From: Opitutia bacterium
GTDB lineage: Bacteria > Verrucomicrobiota > Verrucomicrobiia > Opitutales > T3Sed10-336
Assembly (NCBI GenBank): GCA_003558065.1
Contig: PWMU01000122.1
Location: 1 to 36,600, forward strand
Direction: 5' to 3'
DNA: 36,600 bases
Both the position numbers and the translations under genes were made by a program. The notes below the pieces were generated by a model that was given only the letters and a program-made list of their open reading frames with translations, made no database searches and was not told the origin of the DNA. This document shows positions 25,834 through 33,502 of this stretch, in pieces; the stretch's first letter is position 1, and every line of letters starts with the position of its first letter.

Positions 25834-26073
25834 TCATTCTCCCTTTCGCTTCTTCTCAACGAGATCGGCCAGGTCCCGTATCGTCCTGCAGGCGAGGATT
25901 TCGTTGGCTGTCAGTTCGACCTCGAACGCGGCGTCAGCCATGGCGATCGTGGTCAACACAGCCAGGGAATCCCACTGGTCCAGTTCCTGAAATTTCGTTT
26001 CCGGCGTTACCGAGCCGGCCTCCAATCCTTCGATCGAGGCCTCGAACTCCTGAATGAATGCGTTAATTTCCAT
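25834..26073 (-). CDS. Acyl carrier protein 2
   Basis: The 79-residue acidic protein has the attachment motif WDSLAVLTTIAM with Ser36 and a typical third-helix region (TIRDLADLVEKK). It is only distantly similar to ACP 1, so the two probably serve different steps. It lies 151 bp after the ketoacyl-ACP synthase III gene. The spacing on both sides is filled with repeats. Confidence 0.85.
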   Translation of the reverse strand: MEINAFIQEFEASIEGLEAGSVTPETKFQELDQWDSLAVLTTIAMADAAFEVELTANEILACRTIRDLADLVEKKRKGE

Positions 26074-26106
26074 GAGAAAAGAAAATGTCTTACGGATGGA
26101 GATTTT

Positions 26107-26228
26107 AAACCACAGGGATCACAAAGAACACAAAGAAATGAGGTATTCGTTACAAGTTATCCGTGATTCGTGATTCGTGATTCGGAACAAAAATCAACCA
26201 CAGAGAGCACTGTGCTCTTTGTGGTTAA
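26107..26228. repeat. Phased repeats with an AACCACAGAG palindrome at a stop codon
   Basis: An AACCACAGGGATCACAAAG block (from 26108), an ATTCGT block (26143-26184) and an inverted pair follow one another. In the pair, AACCACAGAGAGCAC is matched by GTGCTCTTTGTGGTT at 26196-26226 with one mismatch. On the minus strand the pair starts TTAACCACAAAGAGC, and its TAA is the stop codon of the ketoacyl-ACP synthase gene. Confidence 0.75.
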
Positions 26229-27313
26229 TCCCTCTCCTCCCCCGCCCCATGCGTCGCGACCCGGCAGGAGGCCAACTTGTCCGTCACCAGGAGGCAGGAC
26301 GCCCAGGAAAGGCCCACCCCGAACCCCGAAAACACGAGCCGGAGGCGTTCAACCGTCGCGCGCTTTCCGATTGCGTCGCAGAGGGTCCCCGGAATGGAGG
26401 CGCAGCTCTGGTTACCGTACTTCTCGACCGTCCCGGCCGGCATCTTCTCCAGGGGCACCTTCAAGCGCCGGGCGATATTGCCAATGATGTACCGGTTGGC
26501 CTGATGCAGGATAAAAGCGTCCACCTCATCCACGGAGACAGCCGCGAAAGCGGCAATCTCCCGGAGAGCGGCCGGCTCGACCTTCAATGAGAAATTAAAA
26601 ACCTCCGCCCCGTTCATATACAGATTTTCCGGAGCGCGGACGTTGCCGCCTTCGTCGGTCGTCTCGCGCCGTGTTTCTTCGGACTTCGGCTGACGAAAAC
26701 CGCCGGCGGGAACCATGATGTGCTCGAATCCCCTGCCGTTGCTCTTAAGATCATAGTACGACGGTTCCGCACGGTCGGAAGCCTCCAGCAAAGTGGCACT
26801 GCCGGCGTCCCCGAACAAGGGAGCCACGGTTCGATCCCGCGGATTCACACAGCGGCTGATGGTATCGCCAGCAAGCACCAGCACCTTATCGCATCCGCCG
26901 CTCTCGATCATCATCGAAGCGAGCCAAAGGGCGTACACATACCCGGAACATCCCAAATTGACATCGAAGGCGGCGCAACTCTCCTTCAGCCCGAGGCGAC
27001 CGTGAAGGACGCACGCGGTAGCCGGCTGGAAATAGTCGGGCGTCTGGGTCACCATGATAATGCCGTCGATCGAATCCCGCGCGACCCCTGTATCGGCAAA
27101 AAGCTCATGGGTCGCCGCCTCGCACAAGTCGCCTGCCGTCGTCTGCCCATCCACCACGTAACGCTCGTGCAGACCGATCGTCTTCTTGATCCGCTCGATC
27201 TGGGCGGCATCCCCTCCGTACCGATCGATCTCGTCGTCAATCGTGCGTTTATGCGGCGGAATCGTCGTCACCACTCCGCTGATACGGGATTTCTGAAATT
27301 TAGATTTAGGCAA
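26225..27313 (-). CDS. 3-oxoacyl-ACP synthase III (FabH-like)
   Basis: The 362-residue thiolase-fold enzyme condenses an acyl-CoA or acyl-ACP with malonyl-ACP. The catalytic triad is visible: Cys122 in NLGCSGYVYAL, His270 in ILHQANRYI and Asn301 in YGNQSCASIP. GDAGSAT (168-174) is the usual glycine motif. An insertion at about 200-228 is longer than in housekeeping FabH. Position beside ACP, SDR and an acyl-adenylating ligase identifies a specialised acyl-building set, as seen in O-antigen and flagellin glycan loci. The extension product is not predictable. Confidence 0.9.
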   Translation of the reverse strand: MPKSKFQKSRISGVVTTIPPHKRTIDDEIDRYGGDAAQIERIKKTIGLHERYVVDGQTTAGDLCEAATHELFADTGVARDSIDGIIMVTQTPDYFQPATACVLHGRLGLKESCAAFDVNLGCSGYVYALWLASMMIESGGCDKVLVLAGDTISRCVNPRDRTVAPLFGDAGSATLLEASDRAEPSYYDLKSNGRGFEHIMVPAGGFRQPKSEETRRETTDEGGNVRAPENLYMNGAEVFNFSLKVEPAALREIAAFAAVSVDEVDAFILHQANRYIIGNIARRLKVPLEKMPAGTVEKYGNQSCASIPGTLCDAIGKRATVERLRLVFSGFGVGLSWASCLLVTDKLASCRVATHGAGEERD

Positions 27314-27332
27314 ACCTTAATGGATTGGATGA

Positions 27333-27519
27333 TTAGCCACAGAGAGCACAAGAACCACATAGAACACAGCGGTTTCACAGACGGGTGCAATAGCCCCATA
27401 TCTTACTGTTGATAAGCGCGTTAAAGCAAGCGTCGATCCGGTGCGGGAAAAATTTTTCTTCCTGTGATCTTTTCCCGTCCATTTCGCGCTTTTCTTTGTG
27501 TTCTTCGTGATCTTTGTCG
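27333..27519. repeat. ACCACAGAG-type repeats flanking the gap before the synthase gene
   Basis: GCCACAGAGAGCACAAGAACCAC at 27335-27357 and CTTTTCTTTGTGTTCTTCG with GTGATCTTTGTCG at 27489-27519 are the same family in opposite orientations. The second block directly abuts the TAG stop of the ligase gene. The centre, 27371-27488, shows no gene. Confidence 0.6.
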
Positions 27520-29145
27520 CTATTCCCCGCCCCTCCTTTTTTTAAAGCTTCCGCCTAGCTGGATGCCCTCCACCCGGTACACTTTGACCGGAGTTTTATG
27601 CGGTTCCAGCCGATTGCGACAGAACGCCCGGATCCGGCGTTTCAGTTCCATCGCGGAAAAGTCTTCGCTTGCGACCACTTCCACGGCAACGACCTGACCA
27701 GTCAGGGCATTCTCTTCCCCAAACACGCGGCATTCCCGGATTTCCGGCAATTCCATCAACACGCTCTCCACTTCCGACGGGAAAACCTTTTCCCCGCCGA
27801 CGTTAATGAGGTCACTGCGGCGTCCGACAATCCTGAAGAAGCCGTCGCCCGTTTCCTCCACCAGATCCCCGGTTCGGTACCAGCCATCGGCGGAGAGAGA
27901 GTCACTTTCAACGTTCAGGTAACCGACAATCCGTGCCGGGCTCCGGATCCACAGTTCTCCGTCAACGGCTTTCCATTCAACCCGAGAATCCTCGACCTTC
28001 ATTTCCAAACTGCCCGGGGAGCGGCCGACGATCCGAATGGCACTGGTCTCGCTGGTCCCGAATTTCTGCTGAAAGCGAACTTCGGGGAAAGTATCCTGCA
28101 AGCGGTTCAAAAGAGGTTCCGGCATGGGCTCGGAGCCGTAGCCGACGATTCTGAGCGCGGACAAATCGTACTTCTCCGCGACACCGGAAAGAAGGAACAG
28201 GTTGAGGAAAGTCGGTGAAGCGGGCAGCACTTCGATACGATGCCGCTCGATCAGCCGGGCAATCGTCCCGGGATCCCGATCTTCCGGGATCACCAGCGAC
28301 GCCCCCGAGGCCAGGGCGCGAAACAGAATATCAAGTCCCCCGATATGATCGTAGTGAAGGAAAGCCAAAGTCCGCGGTCCCGGCCCCTCCTTGATCGAAT
28401 ACCCCTCAACCAGCCGACCAAGATCATGCAACATCGCCTTCGGCTCCCCGGTCGTTCCGCTGCTGAAGAGGATCAGTCCGCTCCTTCCCGCCCGAACGAG
28501 CTGCCTGATCAACGGATGCCGCGCCGAATGTCCGGCGGATCGAATTGCACGGCGCGATTCGCTACGAGCTTGGTAGCCAGGGCCCCCGGGGCCATCAACC
28601 CCGGCATCCTCGGTGTTCCCGGAAGAGGTCGAATCTTCAGTGGAAGGTTCGCTGCGTTTCTTTCCATCGACATCGAACTTTGAACCCCGAGCCTTGAACC
28701 GCTCCCGAGCATCCTCGACCTTGAACCTCCCTTGAGAGCCGATAACCGATAACCGATAACCCCTATCTTCCGCTCTTTGAACCTCGAACGTTCCTTCGTC
28801 CCGCCTATCCCCTTCCTCATTCTCACTTCTCACTTCCAACTTTTCGATCACAGCTTCGACTCCCGCGGCACGAAAACGCCGGTCACGCTCGGCCTCGTTC
28901 ATCTCCGTCATTGGCACCAAGATCGCCTTCAGATCGGCCGCCGCGAAAAAGACCGCCAGCGCCCGCGGCGAATACGGTCCGCAGACCGCCAGCACCGTTC
29001 CGGCCCCGACGCCTTCTGCGGCAAGCCATTCCGTTGCCCTTCGAACCTCGTCACAAAACCTCCCGAACGACCAGACCTCCTCGCCGAAAATGAGGAAGTC
29101 CCGGTCAAACGGACGGGAGGTAAGCTGGAATTTCGTCAGAAGCAT
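27520..29145 (-). CDS. Acyl-adenylating ligase (ANL superfamily) with a repeat-derived insert
   Basis: The 541-residue protein activates a carboxylic acid with ATP and transfers it to a thiol, most likely the phosphopantetheine of a neighbouring ACP. The adenylation motifs are ILFSSGTTGEPKAM at 225-238, the GTSETSAI motif, and WYRTGDLVEETGDGFFRIVGRRSDLINVGGEKV. The C-terminal catalytic Lys is probably in GGSFKKRR. Residues about 101-210, between the N-terminal subdomain and the P-loop, are unlike any ANL sequence. They are polar and charged and correspond base by base to REP hairpins and short phased repeats found between genes in this window. The reading frame is open throughout, so the protein is probably made. 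Whether the inserted loop is tolerated is inference. Confidence 0.85.
   Translation of the reverse strand: MLLTKFQLTSRPFDRDFLIFGEEVWSFGRFCDEVRRATEWLAAEGVGAGTVLAVCGPYSPRALAVFFAAADLKAILVPMTEMNEAERDRRFRAAGVEAVIEKLEVRSENEEGDRRDEGTFEVQRAEDRGYRLSVIGSQGRFKVEDARERFKARGSKFDVDGKKRSEPSTEDSTSSGNTEDAGVDGPGGPGYQARSESRRAIRSAGHSARHPLIRQLVRAGRSGLILFSSGTTGEPKAMLHDLGRLVEGYSIKEGPGPRTLAFLHYDHIGGLDILFRALASGASLVIPEDRDPGTIARLIERHRIEVLPASPTFLNLFLLSGVAEKYDLSALRIVGYGSEPMPEPLLNRLQDTFPEVRFQQKFGTSETSAIRIVGRSPGSLEMKVEDSRVEWKAVDGELWIRSPARIVGYLNVESDSLSADGWYRTGDLVEETGDGFFRIVGRRSDLINVGGEKVFPSEVESVLMELPEIRECRVFGEENALTGQVVAVEVVASEDFSAMELKRRIRAFCRNRLEPHKTPVKVYRVEGIQLGGSFKKRRGGE
28516..28845. repeat. Patchwork of REP and phased repeats inside the ligase gene
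   Basis: In order on the plus strand the patchwork has five kinds of component. One is a hairpin at 28538-28566 (ATCGAATTGC...GCGATTCGCTAC). A GTAG-headed hairpin lies at 28573-28600, and a TCGAATCTTC/GGAAGGTTCG hairpin at 28628-28655. TTGAACC-type words span about 28678-28735. GATAACCGATAACCGATAAC lies at 28738-28757, and ACTTCTCACTTCCAAC at 28824-28839. Each component also occurs between genes elsewhere in the window. Confidence 0.8.
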
Positions 29146-29147
29146 GG

Positions 29148-29275
29148 TTATTCGTTACTCGTTATCCGTGGTTCGTGATTCGAGGGCGGGGTAAGCCTGC
29201 GCCAACGCGAGGATCGCGGGCATCCCTGCCCGCACGTGAGAGCGGGAATCGCGGGGTAAACCCGCTCCTAAAGGG
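29148..29275. repeat. Phased repeats and AGGAGCGGGTTTA hairpins before the ligase gene
   Basis: GTTATTCGTTACTCGTTATC and GATTCG words (29148-29182) are followed by G/C hairpins: CGCGGGCATCCCTGCCCGC near 29215 and the inverted AGGAGCGGGTTTACCCCGCG near 29255-29275. The other part of the gap to 29366 holds no gene. Confidence 0.6.
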
Positions 29276-29366
29276 GGTGGGACCAGAGAATCCGGTTTCC
29301 ACCGAGGTTACCGTGTCGATACCATTGTGAAACCGTTGGCAATGTTGCATTCTTCAATCTTCCTTC

Positions 29367-32036
29367 TCAATTCCTCCCCTCCCACTCTTCCAGTCTCACC
29401 TCGTCGAATACGGCGAAATCGTGTTCGTCCTGGTTTTCCACGGCGAGGGCGGCCATCATGGTTACGGCTTGCTCGGGAGGCTCTCCGACTACCTCGAGAC
29501 GGGTCCAGTCGTTTTCTCCCTCGGGAAGTTGATCCACGAAATCATAGGCGGTCTCGATCAATTGTCCGTTCGCGTCCCACCACAATAAACGGGCCAGTAC
29601 GCGCCCCCCGTTGCTGATGCGGGCTTTGGCATGAGCGGAAAACCGGTAGACCGCTTCGGCGGTGACCGGAGCATTCACGTACACATACTCTTCAATCGCG
29701 TCCTCGGCACGGAGCCCCAGGCCGCCGCGATGGGTGTCCTCGGTTGAAAGAAAGAACCCCGACTGTGTACCGGAGCGCCACCAGAGGTTCCAATCGTGCG
29801 GAGGCCGTCCACGCACGCCCAAATATTCGTCTTTGCCGGCCAGAAACCGGTCCGCGCCGAAATTCCCGTTGCCCAGGAGGTCGGTGCCGGCCGAACGGTT
29901 CGAGCGTTTCCGCTCGTAAATCTCGCGAACCAGATTCGCCCGGGCGGCCGGGAGTGCTGCGTCCAGCCGGTCCAGCGCGACCTTAACCAACCTCTCCGCG
30001 TCGTACTCCCTTCCCCATTCGAGAAGCGGCTCCACCCATTGCGTCAGACGCATCTCAGGCTTGAACCCGATGCGTTCGTAGAAATGTTCGCCGCTTTCCC
30101 GATGAAGGAAACTTCTATCCATGACGTTGTCTTTCCACCGCACCAGCGTTTCGAAATCCTCCGCGTAGAGCATCAAATCGACCAGGAACGACCAACCCTG
30201 CTCCTCGGAAAGGTTTCTCTCCGGCGGAACCTCGTGAATAAAATGGTAGTAACGCGAATAAAGCTCGGTCAGGCGAAAGCCTTCGGTAAAGAGACCGACG
30301 CGGGAGCAATAGGGTTCGCGGTCGCCGGCAGCTTCGACGGCCGCATCCAAAATTTTCCGCGCCTCCTCGCAAACATCCGGCGGATACAGTTCCAACTGCG
30401 CCACCTGGAAGTAGTACCGCAGCCAATACGGTCTTCCCCGCTGAGAAGTCCATCGGCGTTCGGCCAGTTCGAAAAATTCCTGCATCGGCGCGGCAGCCGG
30501 CCCGAAGAAACCTTTGTAGTAGTCGTCCAGCAATTCGGTCGGATCCGCCTCGGGATCCCACAGCAACTGCGCCGCCAGCCACGGCTTGGGACCGTCCAGG
30601 CTCCAGCGCGGATACAGTTCCGCGTAGAATCCGCGAATCCCCGTCTTGTGTGCGTGCCGGATGCTCTTTGCCATGACTGCGTTGAACACCCGCGGAATGA
30701 CGAAGCTGCCTCCATAGTAGTAATCATAGATCCCCACGATCTCGGGACCGGCGTCCATCCATCGCTCCATAAGGTCCTGATCCTCCGCACGGAACCGTTC
30801 GTCGACCCACTGCGTTCGATCGGCGGTCAGGTACGGGATAACCTGCGGATGCACCGGAAACAACGGCGTATTCTCCGCCCAATGATACGCCAGGGCACCG
30901 ACGTACTTGTCCGGATGCGTCTCCTCCAGCAGCTCGGCCACCCGGTTGGTAAACGTAAATACCAGGTCCGAGTAATCCGGTTTGTCGCGAAACGTCCGTC
31001 CGTGCGCCACCAGCCCCTGACAGAGGTCACACTCGCAGATCCGGTTGCCGTCGTTCATCCCAACCGAAAAACTGATCGCCTGCGGATTCGCGTCGAAATA
31101 CTCCCGGGCCGCTTTTGCCGCGATCTCCGCCGTTTTCGGATGCCCGAAACACGGCTGCCAGTTGGGATCGTTCCAAGGCGGACGGTAACGTTCCCCGTCC
31201 CAAACCGGAAAAATCCCGGGGTGCTCGTCGAACAGGTCCGGGGTAAAGATGCGCCGGACATTGTGATGAAAGCGATAACGGCGGTTCGGGTCGCCTGGCG
31301 GCTCCAGCCGGTTGTTCACCGCCCACTCCCGGGACTCCCGCACCCGCAACCCGCTGAACTGCCGTGAACGAAACCCCTCCCTTCCCTCCGTCTCAAAATC
31401 CGACAATTCCCTCAACGAAACCTCCGGCACCACTTCTCCCAGTTCCCCCGGAAAAAACCAGCGAAACCCAAGGTGATCCTCAAGAAACGCATAAGCCGCA
31501 TGGATTACTGCCGTGCCTTCCCCCTGGATATGAATGTCGCGTCCCCACTTGCGAATCGTGTAATCGTTATCAGGCATTCCCCGTTCCTCCGGATCGGAGC
31601 CGAAATTCGTCTCTCTGTAGCGATGGTCGCTAAGACCATCGACCCCAGGGACGTCCGCGCCCACAGAGGCATTCGAATCTTCGGTGGAAGATTCTCTACT
31701 CTTCTCCTTTTCCGGAACTTTGAACCTTGAATCTGGAACCTCGAACGCTTCTTCCTTCCCAACCCATATCCGAAAATCCCTCTCCCGATTCCTTCCGCGG
31801 ACCCGATCCAAAGCCCGCCGCCATAGCGACGGCTCCAACTCCTCCTCCAGAAGAAGCCACGCCTCAATTCCCTCGACCTTGCCCAAATGATGTTCCAGGT
31901 GAACCGCCGCCGCATACTCCTCGAAGGTGGGCGAATCCAGCGTCACGATCGCAACGCGTTCCGCCGCAAGCGGACTCACAAATAACACGCCAAAAACCAA
32001 TAATCCAAGTCGTTTCTCTCGATACATCAAATACAT
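29367..32036 (-). CDS. Secreted DUF4838-family glycoside-hydrolase-like protein
   Basis: The 889-residue protein has a signal peptide (about 1-25, ending SPLAA). An alpha-glucuronidase-like N-terminal domain follows (YTIRKWGRDIHI, AVIHAAYAFLEDHLGFRWFFPGE), then a TIM-barrel region with the DUF4838 landmark SFSVGMNDGNRICECDLCQG. A helical section comes next, then a C-terminal beta-sandwich resembling CBM4/9-type carbohydrate-binding modules (NGNFG, WNLWWRSGTQSGFF, YRFSAHAKARISNGG). Residues about 98-153 form a foreign insert made of repeat sequence. Start at 32036 or the in-frame ATG at 32027. It is unusual to find this secreted family between biosynthetic glycosyltransferase and ligase genes. 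Trimming or editing of the exported polymer is inference. Confidence 0.8.
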   Translation of the reverse strand: MYLMYREKRLGLLVFGVLFVSPLAAERVAIVTLDSPTFEEYAAAVHLEHHLGKVEGIEAWLLLEEELEPSLWRRALDRVRGRNRERDFRIWVGKEEAFEVPDSRFKVPEKEKSRESSTEDSNASVGADVPGVDGLSDHRYRETNFGSDPEERGMPDNDYTIRKWGRDIHIQGEGTAVIHAAYAFLEDHLGFRWFFPGELGEVVPEVSLRELSDFETEGREGFRSRQFSGLRVRESREWAVNNRLEPPGDPNRRYRFHHNVRRIFTPDLFDEHPGIFPVWDGERYRPPWNDPNWQPCFGHPKTAEIAAKAAREYFDANPQAISFSVGMNDGNRICECDLCQGLVAHGRTFRDKPDYSDLVFTFTNRVAELLEETHPDKYVGALAYHWAENTPLFPVHPQVIPYLTADRTQWVDERFRAEDQDLMERWMDAGPEIVGIYDYYYGGSFVIPRVFNAVMAKSIRHAHKTGIRGFYAELYPRWSLDGPKPWLAAQLLWDPEADPTELLDDYYKGFFGPAAAPMQEFFELAERRWTSQRGRPYWLRYYFQVAQLELYPPDVCEEARKILDAAVEAAGDREPYCSRVGLFTEGFRLTELYSRYYHFIHEVPPERNLSEEQGWSFLVDLMLYAEDFETLVRWKDNVMDRSFLHRESGEHFYERIGFKPEMRLTQWVEPLLEWGREYDAERLVKVALDRLDAALPAARANLVREIYERKRSNRSAGTDLLGNGNFGADRFLAGKDEYLGVRGRPPHDWNLWWRSGTQSGFFLSTEDTHRGGLGLRAEDAIEEYVYVNAPVTAEAVYRFSAHAKARISNGGRVLARLLWWDANGQLIETAYDFVDQLPEGENDWTRLEVVGEPPEQAVTMMAALAVENQDEHDFAVFDEVRLEEWEGRN
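31578..31745. repeat. REP and phased repeats inside the DUF4838 gene
   Basis: GTAGCGATGGTC-GCTAA-GACCATCGACC (31617-31644) and TTCGAATCTTC...GAAGATTCTC (31672-31699) make an 83-bp composite. They are followed at 31715-31750 by TTTGAACCTTGAATC words. The composite has the same length, the same order and the same reading frame as that at 28573-28655 in the ligase gene. Confidence 0.82.
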
Positions 32037-32056
32037 GCAAACTCAATCTCCATCTT

Positions 32057-32189
32057 GTCGAATCGCTTGGCGCAATTCGCTACCTCCGCATACAAACTGA
32101 TTTTTCCCGTAGCGATCATCGCCAAGACGATCGACCCCCCGGAGCATAGGTCCCCGAACCCGGTCGAATCGCTTGGCGCGATTCGCTAC
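32057..32189. repeat. Three GTAGC-stem-GCCAA REP hairpins
   Basis: Hairpins at 32057-32083, 32109-32136 and 32163-32189 share GTAGC, a 7-bp stem, loop GCCAA (or its complement TTGGC) and GAC. The stem is GAATCGC in the outer two and GATCRTC in the middle one. The GTAG of the last hairpin supplies the TAG stop of the glycosyltransferase gene at 32186. Confidence 0.85.
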
Positions 32190-33382
32190 GTTTCAATTCC
32201 ACCCGCTTCCGCCTCGTCAATTACCCTTTCCATCCCCGCGACAATTCTTTCCCAGCTCAGAGAATCCCCAACCGACCGTCTGGCCGAAGCCGTTTCTTCA
32301 TCATGTCGCTCGCCAATCGCGCGATCGAGGGCCTCCGCCATCTCTTCAGGAGAATCCACGACATGCACCACGTTCCCATACGGCTCCACCTCCGGAAGGC
32401 GGTTGGACACGACCGGCAAACCCGCAAGCAGGTACTCCGCCATTTTCGATGGAAACGTGTAGCGCTGATATTCGTTGTACCGATAAGCCATAAAAGCCGC
32501 ATCGAACTTGCCAAACCAATCGGGCAGTGACTCATGTTCCACTCTGCCCTCCAGCCGGACATTCGGCAGGTCCAGAAGAAACGACACATCCACTTCCGGG
32601 TCGACGCTTCCAAGAAGCACGAAATCGTAATGGGGACGCCTTCGGGCTATTTCGCCCACCCAATCGATATCGAGCGAGGTGCCCACCGCCCCGGCGAAGC
32701 CGACGACCGGGCGGCGCGATTCGGAGCGCCCCGAGGGCACCGTCGTTTTCCGAAAAATCTCAGAGGCGCCGTTGGGAAAGAAGTAGCTCTGTGGATTGAC
32801 CGCTTTTTTCTCCTTCCACAGCCCGCGCGCGCTGGCAAAAACAATGTCCGCATTTTCGGAGAACCAACGCTCCCAATACCCATGACGTTCTCGCAAGCCC
32901 TGAGCGATCTTCGGGTGCTCGGGAAATTTGTCGATCATCTGATAAAGGAGCAACGACCGGTCCACTCCCTCGATCGCCCGCCACACCAACTCGATGGGAA
33001 GCCGTGTCCAAATGATCGGCTTTTCGATTCCGTAAGCACGGACCAGCCGTTTGATGCGGCGATTGAGGATCGCCCCGTTCAGAACCTGCAGCATCCGGGT
33101 CCGCGGCGTGGGAACAATCAGCGGGCGGTCGACGGTGACAGGAGCGGGGCGAGGGGCGTGGGGCGAGGGGTGTAAGGCTTCGCCAGGGTCGCTGCCTTCC
33201 GGCCTGCCAACATCGTTCTCAGATACGCCGCCTTTGTGTGCTTTGTGGCCAATGACGCCTCGCAGTTTCCGGAACGCCCGCCCGCAATCCGACCAGGTCA
33301 GGTCGCGAATACCGCCGAAGTTATCAATATAGAACACCCGGTGCCGTTTCGCGAGGCGCTCCACCACGTGATGGCAAGGCAT
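32186..33382 (-). CDS. Glycosyltransferase (GT-B fold), uncertain start
   Basis: The protein has at least 398 residues and a GT-B-type layout. The N-terminal half includes RHRVFYIDNFGGIRDL and PIIWTRLPIELVW. The C-terminal donor half has RPVVGFAGAVG, PHYDFVLLGSVD, LPNVRLEGRVEHESLP, FMAYRYNEYQRYTFPSKMAEYLLAGLPVVS and SWERIVAGMERV. The frame continues upstream with protein-like residues (KNDIIFFAGIDWAGGNK) but has no ATG, GTG or TTG. An ATT at 33437-33439 is the best placed candidate, so either a rare start codon or damage must be considered. Residues about 44-82 are a repeat-derived insert. The stop TAG comes from a REP hairpin. Confidence 0.8.
   Translation of the reverse strand: MPCHHVVERLAKRHRVFYIDNFGGIRDLTWSDCGRAFRKLRGVIGHKAHKGGVSENDVGRPEGSDPGEALHPSPHAPRPAPVTVDRPLIVPTPRTRMLQVLNGAILNRRIKRLVRAYGIEKPIIWTRLPIELVWRAIEGVDRSLLLYQMIDKFPEHPKIAQGLRERHGYWERWFSENADIVFASARGLWKEKKAVNPQSYFFPNGASEIFRKTTVPSGRSESRRPVVGFAGAVGTSLDIDWVGEIARRRPHYDFVLLGSVDPEVDVSFLLDLPNVRLEGRVEHESLPDWFGKFDAAFMAYRYNEYQRYTFPSKMAEYLLAGLPVVSNRLPEVEPYGNVVHVVDSPEEMAEALDRAIGERHDEETASARRSVGDSLSWERIVAGMERVIDEAEAGGIET
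33137..33253. repeat. Phased repeats inside the glycosyltransferase gene
   Basis: GGGCGAGGGGCGTGGGGCGA (33148-33168) is a tandem GGGGCG(A/T)-type repeat. CCTTTGTGTGCTTTGTGGCC (33229-33248) belongs to the ACCACAAAGCACAC family found between genes at 26107, 27335, 33503 and 33790. In the protein they give GHKAHKGG and HPSPHAPRPAP. Confidence 0.75.
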
Positions 33383-33502
33383 CTTGTTGCCCCCGGCCCA
33401 ATCAATCCCGGCGAAAAAAATGATGTCGTTTTTGGAAATGGGAAGCTGGAGTCGGGGGTTATCGGCAAATCCTTATCGGGGAGGAACAGGAAGGGATTGG
33501 AT

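Noticed and set aside
26107-26228. CRISPR array considered for the regular repeats
   Set aside because: Units are only 7-15 nt, unevenly spaced, without unique spacers of constant length, and no cas gene is present.
27520-29145. Ligase gene as a frameshifted pseudogene because of the odd middle part
   Set aside because: One frame is open from start to stop and all catalytic motifs are intact. The odd part is an in-frame insertion.
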